Source of the DNA: Pseudarthrobacter sp. BIM B-2242
GTDB taxonomy: Bacteria > Actinomycetota > Actinomycetes > Actinomycetales > Micrococcaceae
Reading direction: 5' to 3'
DNA length: 64,000 nucleotides
Assembly: GCF_014764445.1 (NCBI RefSeq)
Contig: NZ_CP061721.1
Span: 2,914,001-2,978,000 of the forward strand
In this document: piece after piece, positions 8,388 to 15,877 of the stretch
Position numbering within the stretch: the stretch's first letter is position 1
How the letters are laid out: every line of letters starts with the position of its first letter
Program-made: the position numbers and the translations under genes
Notes under the pieces: model-generated
The model's database searches: none
What the model saw: the letters and a program-made list of their open reading frames with translations, nothing else
Told to the model about the DNA's origin: nothing

Positions 8388-9235
8388 GGCTTTACCTTTT
8401 GTTGGAGCTGTTCGGAAGTTGGCTGGCTGGGCGGGGTGTCGTCGTCATGGTCGTCATCGAGCTCGTCTTCGAGTCCCCTCTGGTAGTCGTCTTTCACCAT
8501 CCGCCACCAGATAAACAGTGCGAACCCGGCAAACACCACCCACTCCACGGAGTAGAAGACGTTGAGCCAGTTGACTTTCTGGGCCGGCGGCTGAGGGCCG
8601 ATGTTCAGCGGTTTCAGGTCGCCGCCAACCGAGGCCGCGCTCACGTCGGAGCCTTCAGCCATTTCGGACGTGGCCGCGATAAACCCCTGGTAGCTGCTGA
8701 CGTCCCAGTAGTTGATGAGTTCGGCCACAGACACCGCGGTAGCGCGCCCGGGTTCCGGCGCCGTTTCCGGCAGCGGCGATTCGGACGGCAGCAGCCGCCC
8801 GGTCAGCCGGACAACGCCCGACGGCGGTGCGGCGGCGTCGTCGGGGTCCGCTACCCAGCCGCGGGCTACTGGAATCCAGGTCTGCGGGGAGGCTGCGCCG
8901 CCGGTGAGTGCGGGCGCACCCGTCACGGAAAAGGCGGACACCACCCAGTAACCGGTGTTGCCGTCCTTCAGCCGGCCCGGCACGAGGACCTGCTTTGCGG
9001 GGTCATAGGTGCCCTCGGCGGAAACCATCTGGTCCGAGACCGATCCGGGGAAGAAGCCTCCGGGCGTCAGCGTTTCCGTGAGCGGCCTGGCCTGCTCAGT
9101 GGCCGGGGTGACGGGAGCCTCGGCTTGCACGGACCGCCCGAACTGCCACTGGCTCAGCAGGACAAACACCCCGGAGACGAGTATGGCGAACACCAGGCCG
9201 GCGATCCATCGGGGCTTCAGGGCTGTTTTCCACAC
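8384..9235 (-). CDS. SURF1 family protein
   Basis: SURF1 proteins assist assembly of cytochrome c oxidase, probably at heme insertion, in the cytoplasmic membrane. The 283-residue protein has the family layout: one N-terminal membrane segment (about 10-30) followed by the conserved WQFGR, a long external domain, and a C-terminal membrane segment (about 228-250, ending FALFIWWRM). An Asp-rich cytoplasmic tail follows. The start is GTG 9235 with TACGGT 6 nt upstream, a leaderless arrangement. No oxidase subunit is in the window. Downstream DUF3817 overlaps it. Confidence 0.87.
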   Translation of the reverse strand: MWKTALKPRWIAGLVFAILVSGVFVLLSQWQFGRSVQAEAPVTPATEQARPLTETLTPGGFFPGSVSDQMVSAEGTYDPAKQVLVPGRLKDGNTGYWVVSAFSVTGAPALTGGAASPQTWIPVARGWVADPDDAAAPPSGVVRLTGRLLPSESPLPETAPEPGRATAVSVAELINYWDVSSYQGFIAATSEMAEGSDVSAASVGGDLKPLNIGPQPPAQKVNWLNVFYSVEWVVFAGFALFIWWRMVKDDYQRGLEDELDDDHDDDTPPSQPTSEQLQQKVKP

Positions 9236-9241
9236 CCCTTA

Positions 9242-9247
9242 ACCGTA
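9242..9247 (-). promoter_or_regulatory. -10 element, SURF1 operon
   Basis: TACGGT on the minus strand, 6 nt before GTG 9235. Leaderless start inferred from spacing. Confidence 0.4.
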
Positions 9248-9314
9248 CTTCGTTACGCCGTAGAACAACTAAACGCACTGGTCCCTGCCCACCGGAATGA
9301 GCCTGCCCCAAGCT

Positions 9315-9803
9315 TCAGTGGTCGAAGAACACCAGGCTGGAGTTGATGAGCTCGGAGATGACCTCGGCATCGTAGGCCCGCCGGAGGGATTCGCGGAAGG
9401 ACTCCTTGGAAAGGGACCGCGCCAGCGTGGCCAGGACTTCCAGGTGGTCGGAGAACGAGCTTGCCGGGGTGGCGATGAGCAGGATGACGGTGGCGGGCCC
9501 GTCGGAGGCGCCGAAGTCCAGGGCATGCCCGTACTTGGTGATTCCCACCGCGATGGACGTCCGGGAGACAAATTCGCTCCGGGCATGGGGCAGGCCGACG
9601 CCGCCCGGCAGGCCGGTGGCGAGCTGGTGTTCCCGGGCGTTGACGTGTTCCAGGAAGCGCGGGAGGTCCGTGACCCGGCCTGCCTCGAAGAGCCGTTCCG
9701 CGAGTTGCGCCGCAGCGTCCGCCTTGTCCGTGGCCTCCAACTCCAATATCACCAGTTCAGGTGTGGTGAGATCGGCATCGTACCGGTCAAGTGGTTCCGC
9801 CAA
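9315..9803 (-). CDS. PTS EIIA domain protein, fructose/mannitol type
   Basis: A 162-residue single-domain EIIA protein. His73 in GGVGLPHARSEF is the expected phosphorylation site, received from HPr. No EIIB or EIIC transporter gene is adjacent. It sits downstream of glpD on the same strand with about 40 bp between them, so it may have a regulatory rather than transport role, as with PtsN-like proteins; this is inference. The start is TTG 9803, about 7 nt after GAAGGGA. Confidence 0.87.
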   Translation of the reverse strand: MAEPLDRYDADLTTPELVILELEATDKADAAAQLAERLFEAGRVTDLPRFLEHVNAREHQLATGLPGGVGLPHARSEFVSRTSIAVGITKYGHALDFGASDGPATVILLIATPASSFSDHLEVLATLARSLSKESFRESLRRAYDAEVISELINSSLVFFDH

Positions 9804-9846
9804 GGCGTGTCCCTTCAGTCAGGAGAAGTGGTGCTGCTCGGGCCCC

Positions 9847-11586
9847 TCAGCGCAAGGGGACAATGTCATCCACGCCCAGGCGGGCGGCGTCGGCTGATTC
9901 GTCGTCCGGCTGCTGCTGGCTTAGCCGTTCGGCCTCAACGCGCGCGATGTAGTGCTTTATTTCGTTCTCGCGCTGCGCATCGCTCCAGCCAAGGACTTCG
10001 CCCATCAGTTTAGCGACTACCGGCACCGCCGACACGCCACGGTCCCACGCCTCAATCGAAATCCGCGTTCGGCGGGTCAGCACATCATGGACGTGCCGGG
10101 CACCTTCATGGGTGGCGGCGTAGACAGCCTCCGCCTGCAGGTAATCGTCAGCGCCGGGCAGCGGCTCTGCCAGCTCGGGCCGCTCCTTGATGATGGCGAG
10201 CACTTCCGGGGTCATGGACCCGTAGCGGTTGAGCAGGTGTTCCACCCGGGCCACGTGCACGCCATATTCCTCGGCTGTCCGGCTCCTGCGGTTCCAGGCG
10301 GCTTTGAAGCCGCTGGCCCCCAGCAGCGGGATGGTTTCGGTGCAGCTCGGCGGAACACGCTCGTCCATGGTGCGGGTGGCCTCATCCACGGCATCCTTGG
10401 CCATCACGCGGTAGGTGGTCCATTTGCCGCCTGCCACCACCACCAGGCCGGGCACCGGGTGCGCCACCACGTGTTCCCGGGAGAGCTTGGCGGTGGAGTC
10501 GTTCTCACCGGCCAGCAGCGGACGCAGGCCCGCGTAGACACCTTCGACGTCTTCGCGTGTCAGGGGCCGCTTGAGTACGGTGTTGACGTGTTCGAGGATG
10601 TAGTCGATGTCTTTGCTGGACGCTGCCGGATGGGCCTTGTCCAGGTGCCAGTCGGTGTCCGTGGTGCCGATGATCCAGTGCCGGCCCCAGGGGATGACAA
10701 ACAGTACTGACTTCTCGGTACGCAGGATCAGGCCGACGGTGGACTGGAACCGGTCCCGCGGCACCACAAGGTGGATGCCCTTGGACGCCCGGACCTTCAG
10801 CTGACCGCGGTCCGTGACCATGGCCTGGGTTTCGTCGGTCCATACACCGGTGGCGTTGATGACCTGCTTTGCCCGGATGTTGAACTGGGAGCCGTCCTCG
10901 TGGTTGACCACCTTGGCCCCCACAACGCGTTCACCCTCCCGGAGGAAATCCACCACCGCCATCTGGTTCACTGCATGGGCGCCGTAATGGGCCGCGGTCC
11001 TGATGAGGTTGGCGCAGTATTTGGCGTCGTCTACCTGGCCGTCGTAGTAGCGGATTGAACCCACAAAGGCATCTTTTTTCAGGCTGGGCGCAGCCCGGAG
11101 GGTTCCCCGACGGCTGAGGTGTTTGTGGAACGGAACGCCGCGCCGGTGCCCGTTGGAGATGGACATCAGGTCATACAGGGCGATGCCGGCTCCGACATAG
11201 GGCCGTTCGAGGAAAGGCTTCGTCAGCGGATACAGAAAAGGCACCGGCCGGGCCAGGTGGGGGGCGAGCTCGGAAAGCAGCAGCCCACGCTCCTGCAGTG
11301 CCTCCTTGACCAGCCCAAAATCAAGCATTTCGAGGTAGCGCAGTCCGCCGTGGATCAGCTTCGATGACCGCGAAGACGTGCCCGCCGCCCAGTCGCTCGC
11401 TTCCACGATCCCCACGCTGAGGCCACGGGTCACGGCGTCCAGGGCCGCTCCGGTGCCCACGATCCCGCCGCCGACAATAAGGATGTCAAGTTCGTTGCCC
11501 GGCTCGGACGTAGCCCTGAGCCGGGCAATCGATGCTTCCCGGGCTGCGGGCCCCAGGGCACCGCCTTCGTTTAGAACACTGTTCAT
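9847..11586 (-). CDS. glpD: Glycerol-3-phosphate dehydrogenase/oxidase
   Basis: FAD-dependent, membrane-associated oxidation of sn-glycerol-3-phosphate to dihydroxyacetone phosphate, feeding electrons to the quinone pool. The FAD-binding motif DILIVGGGIVGTGAALDA lies at about 34-51. Further family blocks include SSRSSKLIHGGLRYLE (about 72-87) and GGKWTTYRVMAKDA near residue 388. Length 579 aa is typical. ATG 11586 follows GGGGAGG. The EIIA gene follows on the same strand. No glycerol kinase or facilitator is in the window. Confidence 0.95.
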   Translation of the reverse strand: MNSVLNEGGALGPAAREASIARLRATSEPGNELDILIVGGGIVGTGAALDAVTRGLSVGIVEASDWAAGTSSRSSKLIHGGLRYLEMLDFGLVKEALQERGLLLSELAPHLARPVPFLYPLTKPFLERPYVGAGIALYDLMSISNGHRRGVPFHKHLSRRGTLRAAPSLKKDAFVGSIRYYDGQVDDAKYCANLIRTAAHYGAHAVNQMAVVDFLREGERVVGAKVVNHEDGSQFNIRAKQVINATGVWTDETQAMVTDRGQLKVRASKGIHLVVPRDRFQSTVGLILRTEKSVLFVIPWGRHWIIGTTDTDWHLDKAHPAASSKDIDYILEHVNTVLKRPLTREDVEGVYAGLRPLLAGENDSTAKLSREHVVAHPVPGLVVVAGGKWTTYRVMAKDAVDEATRTMDERVPPSCTETIPLLGASGFKAAWNRRSRTAEEYGVHVARVEHLLNRYGSMTPEVLAIIKERPELAEPLPGADDYLQAEAVYAATHEGARHVHDVLTRRTRISIEAWDRGVSAVPVVAKLMGEVLGWSDAQRENEIKHYIARVEAERLSQQQPDDESADAARLGVDDIVPLR

Positions 11587-11669
11587 GGAACGCCTCCCCT
11601 TGCCGCTGCTGCCGGTAGTAAACCCACACTACTTCGTTGCCGCGCGGATGGGCAGGCGTCCACCAGCCC

Positions 11670-12806
11670 TTAGTTGCCGGTGTAGGGCGATACCACGACG
11701 TCGACGCGCTGGAATTCCTTGAGGTCCGAATACCCTGTGGTCGCCATCGAGCGGCGGAGCGCCCCGACCAGGTTGGACGTGCCGTTGGTGTGGTGCCCCG
11801 GCCCGAAGAGGACCTCTTCGAGGGATCCGACGGTCCCCACGTTGGCGCGGTCCCCGCGCGGCAGCTCCAGGTGGTGGGCCTCCTGGCCCCAGTGCCAGCC
11901 CTTCCCCGGAGCCTCTTCGGCCCTGGCGAGCGCGCTGCCCAGCATCACGGCGTCGGCGCCCATGGCAATGGCCTTGACGATGTCACCCGAGGTGCCCATG
12001 CCGCCGTCGGCAATTACATGGACGTAGCGTCCGCCGGATTCATCCATGTAATCACGGCGGGCGGCCGCGACGTCGGAGATGGCGGAGGCCATGGGCGAGT
12101 GGATGCCGAGCGCGCGGCGCGTAGTGGCCGTGGCTCCCCCGCCGAAGCCGACCAGGACGCCCGCGGCGCCGGTCCGCATCAGGTGGAGCGCGGGTGTGTA
12201 GCCGGCGGCGCCGCCAACGATCACCGGGACGTCGAGCTCGTAAATGAACTGCTTGAGGTTCAGCGGTTCATCTTCCTTTGAGACGTGCTCGGCGGAGACG
12301 GTGGTACCGCGGATGACAAAGATGTCGACGCCGGCGGCCACCACCGTCTTGTAGTGCTCCTGGGTGCGCTGCGGGGTCAGGGCACCGGCCACCGTCACGC
12401 CTGCTGCGCGGATCTCGGCGAGGCGGGAGGTGATCAGTTCCGGCTGGATGGGTGCCCGGTAGAGCTCCTGCATTCGCCCTGTCACTGCGGGACTGTTGAC
12501 CTCATCGGCGAGGGCACCGATCTCGTCCAGGACGGCCTGGGGGTCCTCGTACCGGGTCCAGAGGCCCTCAAGGTCCAGCACGCCGAGCCCGCCCAGCCGC
12601 CCGAGGGCGATGGCCGTCTCCGGGGACATGGCTGAATCCATGGGTGCCGCGATCACGGGCATGTCGAACTTGTAGGCATCAATCTGCCAGGAGACAGACA
12701 CGTCCTTGGGGTCGCGGGTACGACGGTTGGGGACGATCGCAATGTCATCCAGGGAGTAGGCACGACGCCCACGCTTGCCACGGCCGATCTCGATCTCGTA
12801 AGTCAC
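11670..12806 (-). CDS. GuaB3 family IMP dehydrogenase-related protein
   Basis: A 378-residue (beta/alpha)8 protein of the IMPDH/GMP-reductase superfamily lacking the CBS insert of true IMPDH. The N-terminus (GRGKRGRRAYSLDDIAIVP) and the GGMGTSGDIVKAIAMGADAV block near residue 270 are typical of actinobacterial GuaB3. Its biochemical role in purine metabolism is less settled than that of GuaB, whose full-length copy is at 17811-19322. The start is GTG 12806 with TAACCT 6 nt before it. Divergent from the hypothetical gene at 12862. Confidence 0.9.
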   Translation of the reverse strand: MTYEIEIGRGKRGRRAYSLDDIAIVPNRRTRDPKDVSVSWQIDAYKFDMPVIAAPMDSAMSPETAIALGRLGGLGVLDLEGLWTRYEDPQAVLDEIGALADEVNSPAVTGRMQELYRAPIQPELITSRLAEIRAAGVTVAGALTPQRTQEHYKTVVAAGVDIFVIRGTTVSAEHVSKEDEPLNLKQFIYELDVPVIVGGAAGYTPALHLMRTGAAGVLVGFGGGATATTRRALGIHSPMASAISDVAAARRDYMDESGGRYVHVIADGGMGTSGDIVKAIAMGADAVMLGSALARAEEAPGKGWHWGQEAHHLELPRGDRANVGTVGSLEEVLFGPGHHTNGTSNLVGALRRSMATTGYSDLKEFQRVDVVVSPYTGN

Positions 12807-12812
12807 TGCTCT

Positions 12813-12818
12813 AGGTTA
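12813..12818 (-). promoter_or_regulatory. -10 element of guaB3, leaderless
   Basis: TAACCT on the minus strand, 6 nt before GTG 12806. It faces the plus-strand -10 at 12850 across only 31 bp. Confidence 0.45.
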
Positions 12819-12849
12819 TCCCAGCCCCGGCGTTGTCCTTGGCCGGAGC

Positions 12850-12855
12850 TAAGAT
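12850..12855 (+). promoter_or_regulatory. -10 element, leaderless hypothetical gene
   Basis: TAAGAT, 6 nt before ATG 12862. Confidence 0.5.
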
Positions 12856-12861
12856 GCCGGG

Positions 12862-13503
12862 ATGGGCAACCGCTGGATCTTCGATGGGCACATAGCCGGC
12901 ATTGGCACCGCGTCAGGACTGCGGGCGGTGGTGGGCGTGTGGCAGGAGTCCCCGTTCGGGTCCTTCGCCGATGTTATGGTCCAGCAGCCCTCCGGGCACC
13001 GGCTGCTGCTGGCCCCCACCCGGGAAGTAGCCGCCTTCATCGCGGCGACGTACAGCTTCGATTCGGTGCAGCTGGTGGACGTGAATGCAGTGTTCGCAGA
13101 TCACCGCCTGACGGTGGACGCCGGCCCGCTGCAGCTAAGCGCCGGCGTGGGGCGCAGAACCCTCCTGGGCACAGCACTGCGGGCAGTACCAAGGCCCCTC
13201 GCCGTGCACCCGGCCTGGCTGCAGGCAATCAGTCCCCTGGCCGGGCTGCTCAGTCCTGGCGCCCGGACCTCGGGCAGCGCCGGAAGCGGCAGGCTGGAGT
13301 ATTACGGGGTGAGCGACCTGCACCACATCAGCTCCGCCGTCGTTCGCTGGAACGGTGCGCACGCCGGGGAGCTGGCACCGATTAATCCTGCCGTGACCTT
13401 CGGCTTCAGCAGTGTTCCCGCCCGGCCCGGCCTGGCGAGGGTCCGCACCACCGTGCTGGACGCGGCCGGGGACAAGTCCCCATCGCGGCGTCCGGCCGAA
13501 TAA
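12862..13503 (+). CDS. Conserved hypothetical protein
   Basis: A 213-residue soluble protein with no signal peptide or membrane segment. I do not recognise a named domain. The first 80 residues are compact and rich in small hydrophobics (RWIFDGHIAGIGTASG, then GSFADVMVQQPSGHRLLLAP). The rest includes a repeated pattern of aromatic and basic residues and a proline/arginine-rich end. The start is supported by TAAGAT 6 nt upstream. It lies between guaB3 (divergent) and the WXG100-like gene 60 bp downstream. Coding is supported by normal high-GC third positions and the promoter; function is unknown. Confidence 0.65.
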   Translation: MGNRWIFDGHIAGIGTASGLRAVVGVWQESPFGSFADVMVQQPSGHRLLLAPTREVAAFIAATYSFDSVQLVDVNAVFADHRLTVDAGPLQLSAGVGRRTLLGTALRAVPRPLAVHPAWLQAISPLAGLLSPGARTSGSAGSGRLEYYGVSDLHHISSAVVRWNGAHAGELAPINPAVTFGFSSVPARPGLARVRTTVLDAAGDKSPSRRPAE

Positions 13504-13563
13504 CGTAGTTTGGGCACAAAGCGGAACAGCAGGGTCCGCTGCGCTAAGAATTTGGGGGACGCA

Positions 13564-14451
13564 ATGGCGCCTGGCATCTACGGTGCTGACATCGAACAAC
13601 TCCGGGCATTGTCCCAATCGCTGGGCAGGTCCGGGACACGGCTGAAAAGCGTCGAATCCACGGTCAATTCCCTGGTGCAATCCTCAGCGTGGAAGGGCAC
13701 GGACGGGGACAGGTTCCGCAGCGAATGGTCATCTTCCCTGCGTCCCATGCTGAGCCATACCTCGGAGGCTTTGCAGGATCAGTCCAGGTCGCTGCTGAAG
13801 CACGCTGACGAACAGGAGCAGGCCAGTGGCGCGGGTTCTTCTTCCGTGCCGGCCGGGTCCGGCGGCGGCAGCGGCTCCGCGAACAGCTCCAACCCTGGAC
13901 CCGGCTGGGGTGATGCCTTCACCGATCCCAACTACCAGCACGCGTCGTCGGGCATTGAGTGGCTCCTCGAAAAAATGGGAGTCGGGGATGGCAGCGCCGC
14001 GTCGGGAATTGCCTCGGCGCTGATGTTCGTGGCTGACAAGTTCAACTGGAACCTGGAGCTCGCGCAGGTGCAGGCAGGCGTCAGCAAGTTCTTTGACTTC
14101 ATGAAAGGCGCCGGAAAAGTACTGGGCGTCCTGGGCGGCGCAATCGGCGTCCTGGATGTCCTCTCCGGGATCGACGGAAAGGACCCGTTCAGGATTGCCG
14201 ACGGGCTGATTGGCGGCGGCTTGTCCGTAGCCGCCCTTGTTGCCACAGGAACCATTGTGGGAGCACCTGCCGGCATAGTCCTGGGCGGACTCGCCCTGGG
14301 GTGGGGCCTGTTGGGCATGATGTCAGGAGACGTCCCGGTCACCAAGAGAATCTGGGACTTCGGGGCAGGAGTAGTGGGCGCCGTCAAGGACGTTGCCTCT
14401 GCGGCCAGCGACGCTGTCGGATGGGTTGGCGGTAAGCTCGGTTTCGGCTGA
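13564..14451 (+). CDS. WXG100-like N-terminal domain protein, candidate type VII secretion substrate
   Basis: 295 residues in three parts. Residues 1-87 form two predicted helices with the central Trp-x-Gly turn (W43-K-G45), the WXG100/ESAT-6-like fold used by ESX/type VII substrates. Residues 88-115 are a Ser/Gly linker. Residues 130-295 form a Gly/Ala/Val-rich domain with strongly hydrophobic stretches (about 174-190 and 208-242). ATG 13564 is chosen over an earlier in-frame codon because GGGGGAC lies 5-6 nt upstream. Two further genes follow closely. The hydrophobic C-terminal domain could act on membranes, which is inference. No ESX secretion machinery is in the window. Confidence 0.7.
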   Translation: MAPGIYGADIEQLRALSQSLGRSGTRLKSVESTVNSLVQSSAWKGTDGDRFRSEWSSSLRPMLSHTSEALQDQSRSLLKHADEQEQASGAGSSSVPAGSGGGSGSANSSNPGPGWGDAFTDPNYQHASSGIEWLLEKMGVGDGSAASGIASALMFVADKFNWNLELAQVQAGVSKFFDFMKGAGKVLGVLGGAIGVLDVLSGIDGKDPFRIADGLIGGGLSVAALVATGTIVGAPAGIVLGGLALGWGLLGMMSGDVPVTKRIWDFGAGVVGAVKDVASAASDAVGWVGGKLGFG

Positions 14452-14502
14452 GGCCCCGCCTGCACCATCCTGAGCCAGAACCATAGATGACGTAAGGAAA
14501 TC

Positions 14503-15183
14503 ATGACAGCCTCCACCACTCCGGAAACCGTTCCCGGTTCCGACCTGCCTCCCGCGGCGTACCGGATGACCAGCCACGAAATCCTGGCACTGCTGGCGTT
14601 TGAACCTGGTGCCGGGACTGCCTTGACCCGCCGGGTACTGGGCCTGGCCGAGCTCCCGGATGACCACGACCTTGTCCGGGCCGGAGTGGGGACCTTGAAC
14701 ATTCGGGACACCGTGGAGATCAACGGCGAGGAGGTCACCCTGCTTGCTGAGGCAAAAGTTCTCGCAAGAATCTTCAGCACTTCCTCCGAGTGGTTCGACA
14801 TCACCCGGATCGGGTCCCAATACGCCTCACCGAGCTACCTCGTGGACTCCCCCGCGGGCCGGGCGGCGGTCTTCCTCCGCCCCCTGAGCGAGTACCTCTG
14901 CCTTCCCTTGCGGGACGACGTGGACCTGTTCGACTTTGTGCAGGCCCAGGTAGATGAAGCAGTTGCCACACTCGGCAGCGAGGGCGGCGGCATCGTTACT
15001 TCGAGGCGGTACAGCGTCCGGACGCAGGAACCTGTTGTCGCCAACATTAAAATTCACGAAGCCGGCCCGCACCAGCTCGCCTCGGCGCCGCTGGACGAGG
15101 ACGGCCAGCTTGGCGTCCGGGATTTGGAGCCCGCTGAGCAACCCGGCCTGGTGGTCCGCGGGTTGCTGGCAGCCGCCTCGTGA
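14503..15183 (+). CDS. Hypothetical cytosolic protein, possibly EspG-like
   Basis: A 226-residue soluble acidic protein without signal peptide. ATG 14503 follows AAGGAA. I do not recognise it with confidence. The order of elements recalls EspG-type ESX chaperones: an N-terminal helix TSHEILALLAF, a middle GVGTLNIRDTV segment, then alternating hydrophobic strands and a DLFDFVQAQVDEAVATLG helix. Its place directly after a WXG100-like gene fits that idea. Its stop overlaps the next start by one base (TGATG), so the two are coupled. An immunity protein is an alternative. Confidence 0.55.
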   Translation: MTASTTPETVPGSDLPPAAYRMTSHEILALLAFEPGAGTALTRRVLGLAELPDDHDLVRAGVGTLNIRDTVEINGEEVTLLAEAKVLARIFSTSSEWFDITRIGSQYASPSYLVDSPAGRAAVFLRPLSEYLCLPLRDDVDLFDFVQAQVDEAVATLGSEGGGIVTSRRYSVRTQEPVVANIKIHEAGPHQLASAPLDEDGQLGVRDLEPAEQPGLVVRGLLAAAS

Positions 15184-15692
15184 TGGATACCGCGGCATCC
15201 GGCACCGCCAGCTTTCCGCAGCGTGCGCTGGGGTACGCCCATCGCCGCGCGCGTGTCTTCTGGTTCTGGTGGATGGGCATGATCTTTGGCTTGCCCGGGC
15301 TGGCACAGGCAGCCGTCCTGGCGGCCACAGGTCAAAGCCCCGAGAACGGCCTGGTGCTGGCAGGCCTGGGTCTGGCCATCTCCGGAGCCGGCTGGCTGAT
15401 GGCCATTGGGCCACGGTTTACGCGCACGGATCCACGCCCGGCTGACGATGTGAACCGCGCCGAACAGTACGTGCGGATAGCCCCTGGTTCGGCGATTGGC
15501 ATGATAGCGGTCATGGTGGCCATCGTTGTGGCCCTCATGTTCGCCACCCCGCGGGGCACGGCACCGGACGTCCTGCCCATCCTCGCGCTTTTGGTGGTCT
15601 TTCCGTTGCCGGTGGCGGCCGGGTTGCTGTATTCCGCGCACCTGCACCGTCACCGGGAACGCTTCTTCGCCGGCTGGCTGGAACGCCGGTAG
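15183..15692 (+). CDS. Four-helix membrane protein of unknown function
   Basis: 169 residues with four predicted membrane segments (about 25-48, 55-75, 101-121, 129-150) and short charged ends (RHRERFFAGWLERR at the C-terminus). No family recognised. ATG 15183 overlaps the upstream TGA; a GTG at 15180 is also possible. As the last gene of the WXG100-like operon it could be an immunity or export partner, but nothing in the sequence proves this. Confidence 0.6.
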   Translation: MDTAASGTASFPQRALGYAHRRARVFWFWWMGMIFGLPGLAQAAVLAATGQSPENGLVLAGLGLAISGAGWLMAIGPRFTRTDPRPADDVNRAEQYVRIAPGSAIGMIAVMVAIVVALMFATPRGTAPDVLPILALLVVFPLPVAAGLLYSAHLHRHRERFFAGWLERR

Positions 15693-15745
15693 CAGAACGC
15701 CCGGCAATACTCAGCATTCAGGGCGAAGGCCTCCATGACGACTCA

Positions 15746-15764
15746 ACCTGCCTTCGCGGCAGGT
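15746..15764. terminator. Hairpin between convergent genes
   Basis: ACCTGCC, loop TTCGC, GGCAGGT within the 185-bp gap between the membrane-protein gene and the ABC transporter, which converge here. It may serve either strand. I see nothing else in the gap. Confidence 0.4.
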
Positions 15765-15877
15765 CAGCGACCTTGCGTGGGTTCTGGTCCTCGGCCCGTT
15801 GAGAGCCGCGCTGGGCGTCTTCCGGTGGAAGCGGGTACGGGCCTGGGCACGTGGCGCGACCCTTACGGAAATGCGGC

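Noticed and set aside
11670..12806. GuaB3 as GMP reductase
   Set aside because: The N-terminal and glycine-rich blocks follow the actinobacterial GuaB3 pattern rather than GuaC.
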